A stretch of DNA of 13,544 nt from Ruminococcaceae bacterium UBA1785 (GTDB lineage Bacteria > Bacillota > Clostridia > Oscillospirales > Acutalibacteraceae): positions 4,539 to 18,082 of the forward strand of contig DCGF01000109.1 in NCBI GenBank assembly GCA_002314555.1, given 5' to 3'. The notes beneath the pieces are model-generated. The model made no database searches and had not been told where the DNA came from. It was given only the letters and a program-made list of their open reading frames with translations. This document shows, piece by piece, positions 1-7,516 of the stretch (the first letter of the stretch is position 1; each line of letters starts with the position of its first letter). A program made the translations under genes and the position numbers.

Positions 1-2
1 AG

Positions 3-866
3 GCTCTCATGAATGGCGTTGCTACAATTGAAGAATGTGAAGAGTTTGCAAACTCAGACAGAGTTAAAGATGTTCTTGGTGACGGTGCAGATGCATTTAA
101 GGCTCACGTTGCTGACCTTAAGGCAAACGGTGCTAAGTACTGTGATTGCCCAGCATGCACTATCGCTCTTGAAATCCTTGATAAGAAACAGTACCTTGAG
201 AAGAAATCAGTATGGATCTTCGGTGGCGACGGTTGGGCATATGACATCGGTTTCGGTGGACTTGACCACGTTTTAGCATCTGGTGCTGACGTAAACGTAT
301 TCGTATTCGATACAGAGGTTTACTCAAATACAGGTGGACAGGCATCTAAGGCTTCTCAGATTGGCCAGGTTGCACAGTTTGCTGCAGCTGGTAAGGCTAT
401 TCAGAAAAAGAGCCTTGCAGAAATCGCTATGTCTTACGGTTATGTATATGTAGCACAGATTGCTATGGGTGCAAACCAAACTCAGACACTTAAGGCTATC
501 GCTGAAGCTGAAGCATATAACGGACCTTCACTCATCATCGGTTACGCTCCTTGTGAGATGCACAGCATCAAGGGCGGTATGGTTAACTGCCAGGCAGAGA
601 TGAAGAAGGCTGTTGACTGTGGTTACTGGAACATGTTCAGATATAACCCAGCAGCAAAGGCTGAAGGTAAGAACCCATTCACACTTGATTCTAAGGTTCC
701 TGAGACTGAAGGCTATCGTGCATTCCTTATGAATGAAGCTCGTTACAGTGCTCTTACAAGAAGCTTCCCAGACCGTGCAGAAGAACTCTTCGCACAGGCT
801 GAAGAAGATGCGAAAGCACGTTACGCTCACCTTCAGAAACTCGTTAAACTCTACGGTGAGGACTAA
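3..866 (+). CDS. nifJ: Pyruvate:ferredoxin (flavodoxin) oxidoreductase, C-terminal part (5' end outside window)
   Basis: The enzyme oxidatively decarboxylates pyruvate to acetyl-CoA and CO2 and passes electrons to ferredoxin in the cytoplasm. Only the last ~287 residues of a protein normally near 1,170 residues are present; the frame is open to the left edge (first full codon at base 3), so the ATG at 9 is internal. Counting from that Met, the thiamine-diphosphate site is clear: GDGWAYDIGFGG at about 73-84, followed by DTEVYSNTGG at about 101-110, the usual GDG...N spacing. The YAPC at about 179-182 carries the Cys expected to be the last ligand of the proximal [4Fe-4S] cluster. It ends in TAA and glpK starts 22 bases later, so the two are probably co-transcribed. 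Family assignment is secure; the direction of electron flow (ferredoxin or flavodoxin) cannot be told from this part. Confidence 0.96.
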   Translation, partial: ALMNGVATIEECEEFANSDRVKDVLGDGADAFKAHVADLKANGAKYCDCPACTIALEILDKKQYLEKKSVWIFGGDGWAYDIGFGGLDHVLASGADVNVFVFDTEVYSNTGGQASKASQIGQVAQFAAAGKAIQKKSLAEIAMSYGYVYVAQIAMGANQTQTLKAIAEAEAYNGPSLIIGYAPCEMHSIKGGMVNCQAEMKKAVDCGYWNMFRYNPAAKAEGKNPFTLDSKVPETEGYRAFLMNEARYSALTRSFPDRAEELFAQAEEDAKARYAHLQKLVKLYGED

Positions 867-888
867 TTTATTTTAGGGAGGTCATCTT

Positions 889-2418
889 ATGTCAGGCAAG
901 TATGTTATGGCCCTTGACCAGGGCACAACAAGTTCTCGTGCTATCGTTTTTGACAAGCATGGTAACATCATCGCAAAGTCACAGAGAGAATTTGAACAGC
1001 ACTATCCACAGGCAGGATGGGTTGAGCATGATCCTATGGACATACTCTACACAGAGTACCAGTCTATTGCTACAATCCTCTCAGAGGGTGCTGTTACTCC
1101 AGACGACATCGCTTGTATTGGTGTAACAAACCAGCGTGAGACAACCATCCTTTGGGACAAGTCAACAGGACGCCCTATCTATAACGCTCCTGTTTGGCAG
1201 TGCCGCCGTACTGCTGCTATGTGCGAAGACTTAAAAGCGCGTGGCCTTGAAAAGTATGTACGTGAGCACACAGGTCTCTTAATCGATGCTTATTTCTCAG
1301 CTACTAAGATTAAATGGCTCCTTGAAAACGTTCCTGAAGCTATGTCAGCACTCGATGCAGGTAATCTCCTCTTCGGCACAGTTGAAACATGGCTCATCTG
1401 GAACCTCACAGGCGGCGCTGCTCATCCAGAGACAGCAGTTCACGTAACAGATTACTCAAACGCATCAAGAACTATGATTTTTGATGTTGATAAACTCGCT
1501 TGGGACGAATTCCTCTGCAAAGAGATTGGTATCCCAATGAGCATCCTTCCAACTCCTGTACCTTCATCACAGATTTACGGTACAGTGGCTCCTGATATCC
1601 CAGGTCTTGAAGGTCTTGCTGGTACACCAGTATCCGGTGCTATCGGTGACCAGCCAGCAGCTCTCTTTGGTCAGTGCTGCTTTAAGAAGGGTATGGCAAA
1701 GAGCACATATGGCACAGGCTGCTTCCTTCTTATGAACTCTGGACACACACGTGTTCAGTCTAAGAATCAGCTCACAACAGGTGTAGCTTGGTCTTTAAAT
1801 GGTGAAACAACATATGCTATTGAAGGTTCTGCTTTTAACGCAGGTTGTACTATTCAGTGGCTCCGTGATGAGATTCACCTCATCGACAATGCCGCTCGTT
1901 GTGACGAACTCGCAGAGACAGTTCCTGATACAAACGGCGTTTATTTAGTACCTGCATTTACAGGTCTTGGCGCTCCTTACTGGGATATGTATGCTCGTGG
2001 TTGTATCGTTGGCCTCACACGTGGCGCTAACCGCGCTCACTTTGCTCGTGCAACACTCGAAGCACTCGCATATCAGGTAGTTGACCTTATTAAGGCTATG
2101 GAAGATGACTCAGGTATTAAAATTGCATCTCTCCGTGTTGACGGTGGCGCATCTGTTTCTAATATCATGATGCAGATTCAGTCCAACTTCCTTGACTGTG
2201 AAGTTAACCGTCCAAAGATCGTTGAGACAACAGCCCTCGGTGCTGCTTATCTCGCAGGTCTTGCTGTTGGCTTCTGGGAGAGCACAGACGACATCGAAGA
2301 GAACAGACAGGTTGCTAAGATCTTCAAGCCTGACATGGATCCTACAAAGCGCGAAACCATGTACAAAGGCTGGAAGAAGGCTGTTACCCGCGCAATGAAC
2401 TGGATCGATCCAGAATAA
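889..2418 (+). CDS. glpK: Glycerol kinase
   Basis: This FGGY-family kinase phosphorylates glycerol with ATP to sn-glycerol-3-phosphate in the cytoplasm. Its 509 residues match the usual ~500. The N-terminal phosphate loop DQGTTSSRAIVFD (10-22), NQRET (81-85), the catalytic Asp in GAIGDQPAALFGQ (D254), YGTGCF (274-279) and the family signature around GSAFNAGCTIQWLRDE are all visible. The start is fixed by AGGGAGG at 875-881, eight bases before ATG 889. The loop just before D254 reads GLEGLAGTPVSG. It lacks the GGTRIP-like segment whose Arg binds fructose-1,6-bisphosphate in the E. coli enzyme, and also the His-containing loop phosphorylated by HPr in Bacillus and Enterococcus, so neither classical control is apparent. 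No glycerol facilitator or glycerol-3-phosphate dehydrogenase lies in the window. The gene follows nifJ closely and precedes two malate genes. Confidence 0.97.
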   Translation: MSGKYVMALDQGTTSSRAIVFDKHGNIIAKSQREFEQHYPQAGWVEHDPMDILYTEYQSIATILSEGAVTPDDIACIGVTNQRETTILWDKSTGRPIYNAPVWQCRRTAAMCEDLKARGLEKYVREHTGLLIDAYFSATKIKWLLENVPEAMSALDAGNLLFGTVETWLIWNLTGGAAHPETAVHVTDYSNASRTMIFDVDKLAWDEFLCKEIGIPMSILPTPVPSSQIYGTVAPDIPGLEGLAGTPVSGAIGDQPAALFGQCCFKKGMAKSTYGTGCFLLMNSGHTRVQSKNQLTTGVAWSLNGETTYAIEGSAFNAGCTIQWLRDEIHLIDNAARCDELAETVPDTNGVYLVPAFTGLGAPYWDMYARGCIVGLTRGANRAHFARATLEALAYQVVDLIKAMEDDSGIKIASLRVDGGASVSNIMMQIQSNFLDCEVNRPKIVETTALGAAYLAGLAVGFWESTDDIEENRQVAKIFKPDMDPTKRETMYKGWKKAVTRAMNWIDPE

Positions 2419-2434
2419 GTTTATTTATTCGATA

Positions 2435-2462
2435 TTGCAGTCCCTTTTCTTTTTAATAAAAT
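2435..2462 (+). promoter_or_regulatory. Possible weak promoter upstream of the malate/lactate dehydrogenase gene
   Basis: The 79-base gap between glpK and the next gene has no terminator-like hairpin. TTGCAG (2435-2440) and TAAAAT (2457-2462) are separated by 16 bases, giving a poor -35 and a fair -10 box. It could be an internal promoter that allows the last two genes to be expressed apart from nifJ-glpK, but in AT-rich spacer DNA such matches arise by chance. Confidence 0.25.
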
Positions 2463-2497
2463 AGATGCATACCATATATATATAGGAGTTGTTATTT

Positions 2498-3607
2498 ATG
2501 GATAAAAATAATATGGATTTTGAAACCCTACAGCGCTTTATGACCGATGCTTTCACAGCAATCGGCGTACCAGCAGACGAAGCAGCAATTGTCGCTGACG
2601 TCCTCGTAGAGTCAGATAAAAGAGGAATCAACTCTCACGGTGTAAACCGTTTCAAGCCAGTATACATTGATAGAATTAACGCAGGCATTCAGTTTGCAAA
2701 GACTGATTTTGAAATCGTAAAAGAGACTGAGACTACCGCCATCATCGATGGTCACCACGGTATGGGACAGGTAATCGGTCATCGCTCTATGCAGATGGCT
2801 ATCGATAAAGCTAAGAAATACGGTATGGGTATGGTTGCAGTTCGTAACTCCTGCCACTACGGTATCGCTGGATATTATGCAACTCAGGCTACTAAGCAGG
2901 GTTGTATCGGTATCACAGGTACTAATGCTCGTCCATCAGTTGCTCCTACATTTGGTGTTGAGGGTATGTTCGGTACAAATCCACTCACAGTTGGTATACC
3001 AACAGATGAAGAATTCGATTTCGTAATTGACTGTGCTACATCAATTACTCAAAACGGTAAGATTGAATACTATGAGAGAATCGGTGCTGATGTTCATCCA
3101 GGTACTGTAATTGACATCGACGGTAACGCTGTTGAAGGTGACGCTGGTGTAGCACTTAAGCAGATTCGTCAAGGCACAGCTGCTCTTACAACTCTCGGTG
3201 GTATCGGCGAAGAGTTAGCAGGATATAAAGGATACGGTTACGCTATGGTAATCGAGCTTCTCTCATCTATCCTTGCTGACGGCTGGTACGGTAAGGACCT
3301 CGACGGTAAAGATGAGAACGGAAACATCCGTCCATATCACCTCGGCCACTTCTTTATCGCTATCGACACAGACCACTTCCTCGGTGAAGACGCCACACGT
3401 AAGAAAGCTGGAGAAATCATTCGCAAAGTTCGTGATTCTAAGAAAGCTCCTGGCCATGACCACATCTATTCAGCTGGTGAGAAAGAATGGCTCATCTATA
3501 AGCAGAGACTCGTAGACGGTGTTCCAATCACAGGTCCTGTTCAGAAGGAATTCGAAGCTGTTCGTGATCAGTTCAATCTTCCTTACAAATTCCCTTGGGA
3601 GGACTAA
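2498..3607 (+). CDS. Malate/L-lactate dehydrogenase family oxidoreductase (Ldh_2 type)
   Basis: This is an NAD(P)-dependent 2-hydroxyacid dehydrogenase of the Ldh_2/MDH type-2 family, unrelated to the classical Rossmann-fold malate and lactate dehydrogenases. ATG 2498 is chosen because AGGAG lies at 2484-2488, nine bases upstream; an in-frame TTG at 2489 would leave no room for it. That gives 369 residues, normal for the family. Recognisable elements are the SHG...R segment (H47, R51), the likely catalytic His in NSCHYG (H120), TNARPS (142-147), GTNPL (159-163) and YKGYG (243-247). Members act on malate, lactate, sulfolactate or ureidoglycolate and sequence alone rarely separates them. The malic enzyme starting three bases after its stop makes malate/oxaloacetate the most likely pair. 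The end of this gene carries the ribosome binding site of the next. Confidence 0.9.
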   Translation: MDKNNMDFETLQRFMTDAFTAIGVPADEAAIVADVLVESDKRGINSHGVNRFKPVYIDRINAGIQFAKTDFEIVKETETTAIIDGHHGMGQVIGHRSMQMAIDKAKKYGMGMVAVRNSCHYGIAGYYATQATKQGCIGITGTNARPSVAPTFGVEGMFGTNPLTVGIPTDEEFDFVIDCATSITQNGKIEYYERIGADVHPGTVIDIDGNAVEGDAGVALKQIRQGTAALTTLGGIGEELAGYKGYGYAMVIELLSSILADGWYGKDLDGKDENGNIRPYHLGHFFIAIDTDHFLGEDATRKKAGEIIRKVRDSKKAPGHDHIYSAGEKEWLIYKQRLVDGVPITGPVQKEFEAVRDQFNLPYKFPWED

Positions 3608-3610
3608 GAT

Positions 3611-4783
3611 ATGAACTATGCTGAAGAATCATTAAAACTCCACTATGAGTGGAAAGGTAAAATTGAAGTTGTTTCCCGTGCCTCTGTAGACAGCAAGGAA
3701 GCACTCTCGCTCGCATATACTCCAGGCGTTGCTCAGCCTTGCCTTGAGGTCCAGAAGGACATCAACAAATCATATGAGCTCACACGCCGTTGGAACACAG
3801 TTGCAGTTATAACTGACGGCACAGCAGTTTTGGGCCTCGGTGATATCGGCCCAGAAGCTGGCATGCCAGTTATGGAGGGCAAATGTGTTCTCTTTAAAGA
3901 GTTCGGTGGCGTTGACGCCATTCCTCTCTGCATCCGTTCAAAGGATGTTGATGAGATTGTTCAGACAGTTTCTCTCCTCCTCGGTTCCTTCGGTGGTGTA
4001 AACCTCGAGGACATCTCAGCACCTCGTTGCTTTGAAATTGAGAAGAGACTTAAGGAAGTATCTGATATTCCAATCTTCCACGATGACCAGCACGGTACAG
4101 CAGTTATCACACTCGCTGGTCTCATGAATGCACTTAAAGTTGTTGGCAAGGATATCAACGACATCAAAGTTGTAACATCAGGTGCAGGCGCTGCTGGCAT
4201 CGCCATCATCCGCCTCCTCATCGCCAGCGGCCTTAAAAATGTAATCATGACAGACCGCACTGGTGCCATCTACGAGGGCCGTGAAGGCCTTAACCCAATC
4301 AAGGAAGAGATGGCTAAGATTACAAATAGAAATAAAGAGAAGGGCACTCTAGCCGAAGTTATCAAGGGTGCAGATGTATTCATCGGAGTTTCTGCTCCTG
4401 GTACACTCACACAGGACATGGTAAAGACTATGGCCAAGGACCCAATCATCTTCGCATGTGCAAACCCAACTCCTGAAATCTTCCCTGAGGAAGCAAAGGA
4501 AGCAGGCGCCGCTGTTGTCTCAACAGGACGTTCAGACTATCCTAACCAGGTTAACAACGTACTCGCTTTCCCTGGTATCTTCCGCGGCGCTCTTGACGTA
4601 CGCGCAAGCGACATCAACGACGCGATGAAGATTGCTGCAGCCCATGCTCTCGCCGACCTCGTCTCTCCGGACGAACTCAGTGCGGATTACATCTTGCCTG
4701 CAGCCTTCGATCCTCGCGTAAAGGACGCTGTCGCTGCCGCTGTTGCAAAAGCCGCTCGCGACTCCGGCGTTGCTAGAATATAA
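3611..4783 (+). CDS. NAD(P)-dependent malic enzyme (malate -> pyruvate + CO2)
   Basis: A cytoplasmic oxidoreductase that decarboxylates malate to pyruvate with reduction of NAD(P). Its 390 residues are the short bacterial form without a phosphotransacetylase domain. Visible landmarks are the catalytic Tyr in SLAYTPGV (Y36), the catalytic Lys in MEGK (K91), the metal-binding pair in NLEDI (E133-D134) and FHDDQHGTA (about 156-163), then the nucleotide-binding GAGAAG (191-196) and CANPTPE further on. GGGAGG at 3597-3602, inside the end of the upstream gene, lies eight bases before ATG 3611, so translation is probably coupled. Together with the preceding dehydrogenase and nifJ it would complete oxaloacetate -> malate -> pyruvate -> acetyl-CoA, a malate shunt of the kind known in anaerobic Clostridia, and could move electrons from NADH to NADPH. 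NAD versus NADP preference is not decided here. Confidence 0.96.
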   Translation: MNYAEESLKLHYEWKGKIEVVSRASVDSKEALSLAYTPGVAQPCLEVQKDINKSYELTRRWNTVAVITDGTAVLGLGDIGPEAGMPVMEGKCVLFKEFGGVDAIPLCIRSKDVDEIVQTVSLLLGSFGGVNLEDISAPRCFEIEKRLKEVSDIPIFHDDQHGTAVITLAGLMNALKVVGKDINDIKVVTSGAGAAGIAIIRLLIASGLKNVIMTDRTGAIYEGREGLNPIKEEMAKITNRNKEKGTLAEVIKGADVFIGVSAPGTLTQDMVKTMAKDPIIFACANPTPEIFPEEAKEAGAAVVSTGRSDYPNQVNNVLAFPGIFRGALDVRASDINDAMKIAAAHALADLVSPDELSADYILPAAFDPRVKDAVAAAVAKAARDSGVARI

Positions 4784-4856
4784 AGTAAATAATAATTATT
4801 ATTAGTAGTATTATTTAATTATTTTAATAACAAATAACAACTACAACCCAATAAAA

Positions 4857-4890
4857 AAACTCCCAAGGAAATCCTTGGGAGTTTCTTTTT
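4857..4890. terminator. Bidirectional intrinsic terminator between convergent genes
   Basis: AAACTCCCAAGGA (4857-4869) and TCCTTGGGAGTTT (4872-4884) are perfect 13-base inverted repeats, forming a strong stem with a tiny A/T loop. The plus strand runs into TTTCTTTTT and the minus strand into a long T run (the A tract at 4853-4859). It can stop the malic enzyme transcript from the left and the polyferredoxin transcript from the right. Between the malic enzyme stop and this stem is AT-rich spacer that includes a 16-base palindrome of AAT/ATT units at 4788-4803, with no other signal. Confidence 0.9.
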
Positions 4891-4896
4891 GTTTAA

Positions 4897-5445
4897 TTAG
4901 CCCTGTGAGATAGCGCCAAACTTACACTTCTCAGCGCAAGCACCGCATGCTGAAGCTCATTCTGTATCTGCTTTTACCTCTTCCTTTGCTACAAGCTCTG
5001 GAATTGGATCGTTTGAATTGTAGATTGCGTCCTTCTTACACTTTGTGAAGCAAAGACCGCAACGGATACATTGATCCTCATCAATAACGTGAGGATTCTT
5101 TACAGTACCCTTAATAGCATTGCTAGGGCAGATACGTGCACAAGCTGTACAACCGATACACTTGTTAGGATCAATTCTAACTGGTGCATCCCAGTCCATG
5201 TAGATGGCTTCTTTGCCCTCTTCTGGCTCAGTCTTAACCATATCGATAGCTTCTACTGGGCAAGCTCTTGCACAAACGCCACAACCGATACAGTCTTCAA
5301 TTCTCTTTGTGAATGGAAGTTCACGTCTCATACCACGACGAGTTACGTGATAAGAGAGATCAAAGAGACTTACTGGGCAGTTATAAAGACAAGCTTTACA
5401 ACCATAACAATCGTCATATCTAATCTGAGGAATATAATTAGCCAT
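4897..5445 (-). CDS. Polyferredoxin electron-transfer subunit of aldehyde oxidoreductase; in-frame TGA, candidate selenoprotein
   Basis: The protein should carry electrons between the aldehyde oxidoreductase and soluble ferredoxin. Four classical [4Fe-4S] motifs (C-x2-C-x2-C-x3-C) are present: Cys 13/16/19/23, 52/55/58/62, 96/99/102/106 and 126/129/132/136. A TGA follows residue 162 (4957-4959). The same frame continues for 19 codons to TAA at 4897-4899 and encodes another iron-sulfur-like segment, C167-x2-C170-x3-C174 followed by KFGAI. If TGA is read as selenocysteine the product is 182 residues and the fifth motif is U163-x3-C-x2-C-x3-C. If TGA is a stop the gene is 4957-5445 (162 residues). 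AGGAGG at 5456-5461 precedes ATG 5445, and that A is shared with the TAA of the dehydrogenase gene, indicating translational coupling. There is no signal peptide. Electron-carrier identity is firm; the readthrough is inference. Confidence 0.85.
4926..4956 (-). promoter_or_regulatory. SECIS-like hairpin directly after the in-frame TGA
   Basis: On the mRNA, GCUUC (from 4956) can pair with GAAGU (ending 4926) and AGC with GCU, with a two-base GA bulge on the 3' side. Above an AU bulge on the 5' side a further GC/GC pair closes the apical loop GGUGCUU. A bulged U below a small loop starting with G is what bacterial selenocysteine insertion elements show (E. coli fdhF is the model). The loop begins only 12 bases after the TGA, shorter than the spacing usual for such elements as I remember it, so this is suggestive only. 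Confidence 0.35.
4957..4959 (-). other. In-frame TGA, candidate selenocysteine codon
   Basis: This is the only TGA ending or interrupting a complete gene in the window; the other eight complete reading frames and the 3' ends of both partial genes all end in TAA. It lies between four intact iron-sulfur motifs and a fifth in-frame one. Tryptophan is encoded by TGG throughout neighbouring genes, so a genome-wide reassignment of TGA is unlikely. Selenocysteine is the most specific explanation, and a point mutation or base error is the alternative. Confidence 0.5.
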
Positions 5446-7466
5446 TATCTAACTTCCTCCTTTATGAAATTCTCGATTGGTCCCTCAAGGAAGTAGTTAA
5501 GGTTAAGAGCCTCAACTGTCTCAGGAAGAGGCATACCAGTCTTCTCATCGAAGCCAGCATTCTTCCAAGCGTTCATCATCTTAGCGTCGATTGGAACTGT
5601 CTTACCAGCATTCTTACCAACCTTAAGAGGTGGCTCACCAACCATACGGCCGTGAGGACGTGAATACCAAGGATCAAGACCCTGCTTGATGTTAAACATA
5701 TGACGCATTGTAAATACACGTCTACCAATCCACATATAATCATCTGGAGTCTTACCCCAGCCTGTTGCTGCGTCGAGCCATTCGAACATTGGGTATGTTG
5801 CTGTACCAAGGATGAAACCGAAGTAGCATCCACCAGCGCCATCAACTACACGTTTAAAGTAAGCACATGCGAGAACCTTAAGTGATTCTTCGTCAGATAT
5901 CTGCCATTCGCCCTCTTTACCACCAACAAGTACTGCTGGAGGAGCCCATGTAACTTTCTTCCAAAGGTGCATACAACCATAGTAGAGAGAACCACCTGAT
6001 GTATGACGAGAAGGAGTTGCATCAATAGCGTAGAGAGTAGCCTGCTGTGGGTCTGGACGAGAGTCATGCATTGGAGGCTCTGTACCACCAGCATGAACAG
6101 CATACTTAGCAAATTCTGGGCCAAGACGCTCAACTGCCTTCTTACAACCATCAGCGAGTACATCACCGATACCTTCACGGTGGCAAATCTGCTTTGTGAG
6201 CTTAATGATGCCTTCAGCATCACCCCAGTGAAGTTCGTATCCTACGTCTTCCTTTGTGAGGAGTCCGTTTTCATATGCCTCGATAGCCATACCTACAACA
6301 CCACCTGTAGAGATAGTGTCGATACCTGCACGGTTACAATACTCATTGAGGAAGAGCATTGCATCGTTGTCGTCAGAAAGAAGGAATCCAGTGAAGTCCC
6401 ACTGTGACTCGTACTCTGGCTTATGTACTCTTGAGTAACCCTGGTCGTTATGTTTGATGTGAGAAATATCAAGTTCACCACCACAACCATATACACATGA
6501 GTAGCAGTAATAACGGTTTGTCTGAAGCTTAAGCATCTGAGAACCGTCAGTCTTATTAATCTTTCTAATATGGAAGTCCTCTTTCTGAGAACCGCCCCAG
6601 TTCTTAATAGGAGCCTCACCTGTCTGAGCAGCGAAGCCAGAAGCACCTGCTGTACCCCATGTACCCATAAGAACTCCTGTGAAAATACCATCTGGTGAAA
6701 GCTGAAGTTCTGGAAGGAACTTAGCAACATTCAAAAGACCTGCTGGAACCTGAGGAGGTAAGAAAGCCATGTTTACACGCTTAGCGCACATCTTTGAAAG
6801 CTTCTTAATCTCTTCTGGGTTAGCACCAGAAACTGGTCTTGTACCACCGAGAACTAAGCCCTTCAACATCTTGGAGCCCATAACTCCTCCAACACCCTGA
6901 CGAGCAGCGATACGGCCGTTATCATTACATACGCCAGCCATAAAGCTCTTATTCTCACCGGCCCAACCAATTGTACAAGCCTGTGGTCTCTTCTTACCAG
7001 GAACGGTATTCTCTTCTACGAGCATCTTTTCTGCAACTGCAGCATCCTGACCCCAAATGTGAGAAGCATCCTTAAGAACAGGACCGTCATTATCACAATA
7101 GAGGTAAACTGGTGTGTCAGATGCACCATGGAAAGCGATCATATCATAACCGCAAGCCTTAATAAATGGAGCAAAAGTACCACCGCAGTTTGCTTCACCA
7201 ATACCACCTGTAGCAGGTGACTTAGTAACGCACATCCAACGACCTGTAATTACAGAACCTGTGCTTGTTAAAAGACCAGATGTAATACAAAGTACGTTGT
7301 CAGGACCCATTGGATCTGCACCAGCTGGAATGTTTCTATAACACCACCAAGCGCCAAGTGCAGCACCGGAAAGGAAATTCTCGTAGATTTCATCATTAAT
7401 GTAAACATCTGTACAAGTTTTAGTTGTAAGGTCTACCTTAAGGATTTTTCCACAATAACCCTTCAT
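5445..7466 (-). CDS. aor: Aldehyde:ferredoxin oxidoreductase family catalytic subunit (tungsten/molybdenum pterin enzyme)
   Basis: Enzymes of this family oxidise aldehydes to carboxylic acids (or the reverse) using a W- or Mo-bis-pyranopterin and one [4Fe-4S] cluster. The start is taken at ATG 7466, with GGGAG at 7475-7479 eight bases upstream; an in-frame TTG at 7481 would overlap that site. This gives 673 residues, somewhat longer than the ~605 of the Pyrococcus enzyme. The cluster ligands are C321-x2-C324-x3-C328 (CYSCVYGC) and the distal Cys in DGAGGC (C547). Pterin-site hallmarks include NRAGID (378-383) and ATPSRHT (about 483-489). No signal peptide is seen, so it is cytoplasmic. The gene sits between a MoaD-like gene and a polyferredoxin gene, the arrangement of two-subunit bacterial tungsten oxidoreductases. 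The aldehyde substrate and whether the metal is W or Mo cannot be read from the sequence. Confidence 0.93.
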   Translation of the reverse strand: MKGYCGKILKVDLTTKTCTDVYINDEIYENFLSGAALGAWWCYRNIPAGADPMGPDNVLCITSGLLTSTGSVITGRWMCVTKSPATGGIGEANCGGTFAPFIKACGYDMIAFHGASDTPVYLYCDNDGPVLKDASHIWGQDAAVAEKMLVEENTVPGKKRPQACTIGWAGENKSFMAGVCNDNGRIAARQGVGGVMGSKMLKGLVLGGTRPVSGANPEEIKKLSKMCAKRVNMAFLPPQVPAGLLNVAKFLPELQLSPDGIFTGVLMGTWGTAGASGFAAQTGEAPIKNWGGSQKEDFHIRKINKTDGSQMLKLQTNRYYCYSCVYGCGGELDISHIKHNDQGYSRVHKPEYESQWDFTGFLLSDDNDAMLFLNEYCNRAGIDTISTGGVVGMAIEAYENGLLTKEDVGYELHWGDAEGIIKLTKQICHREGIGDVLADGCKKAVERLGPEFAKYAVHAGGTEPPMHDSRPDPQQATLYAIDATPSRHTSGGSLYYGCMHLWKKVTWAPPAVLVGGKEGEWQISDEESLKVLACAYFKRVVDGAGGCYFGFILGTATYPMFEWLDAATGWGKTPDDYMWIGRRVFTMRHMFNIKQGLDPWYSRPHGRMVGEPPLKVGKNAGKTVPIDAKMMNAWKNAGFDEKTGMPLPETVEALNLNYFLEGPIENFIKEEVR

Positions 7467-7516
7467 TTTTTCATCTCCCAAATTTATAGTTATTTGAAAT
7501 GCTTAATATGTTAATA

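Noticed and set aside
4788..4803. 16-base palindrome of AAT/ATT units after the malic enzyme gene
   Set aside because: It is low-complexity A/T sequence next to a proper GC-rich terminator and has no sign of a separate role.
4957..4959. Genome-wide reassignment of TGA to Trp or Gly
   Set aside because: Trp is TGG throughout the window and no other TGA interrupts a gene; a local recoding or mutation is simpler.
5071..5496. A 141-codon plus-strand open frame opposite the polyferredoxin gene
   Set aside because: It lies antisense to a gene with obvious Cys motifs, has no ribosome binding site, and its composition is that of a mirrored coding strand.
6293..6730. A 145-codon minus-strand open frame inside the aldehyde oxidoreductase gene
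   Set aside because: It is an alternative frame of a gene with conserved motifs throughout; no ribosome binding site and no recognisable protein.
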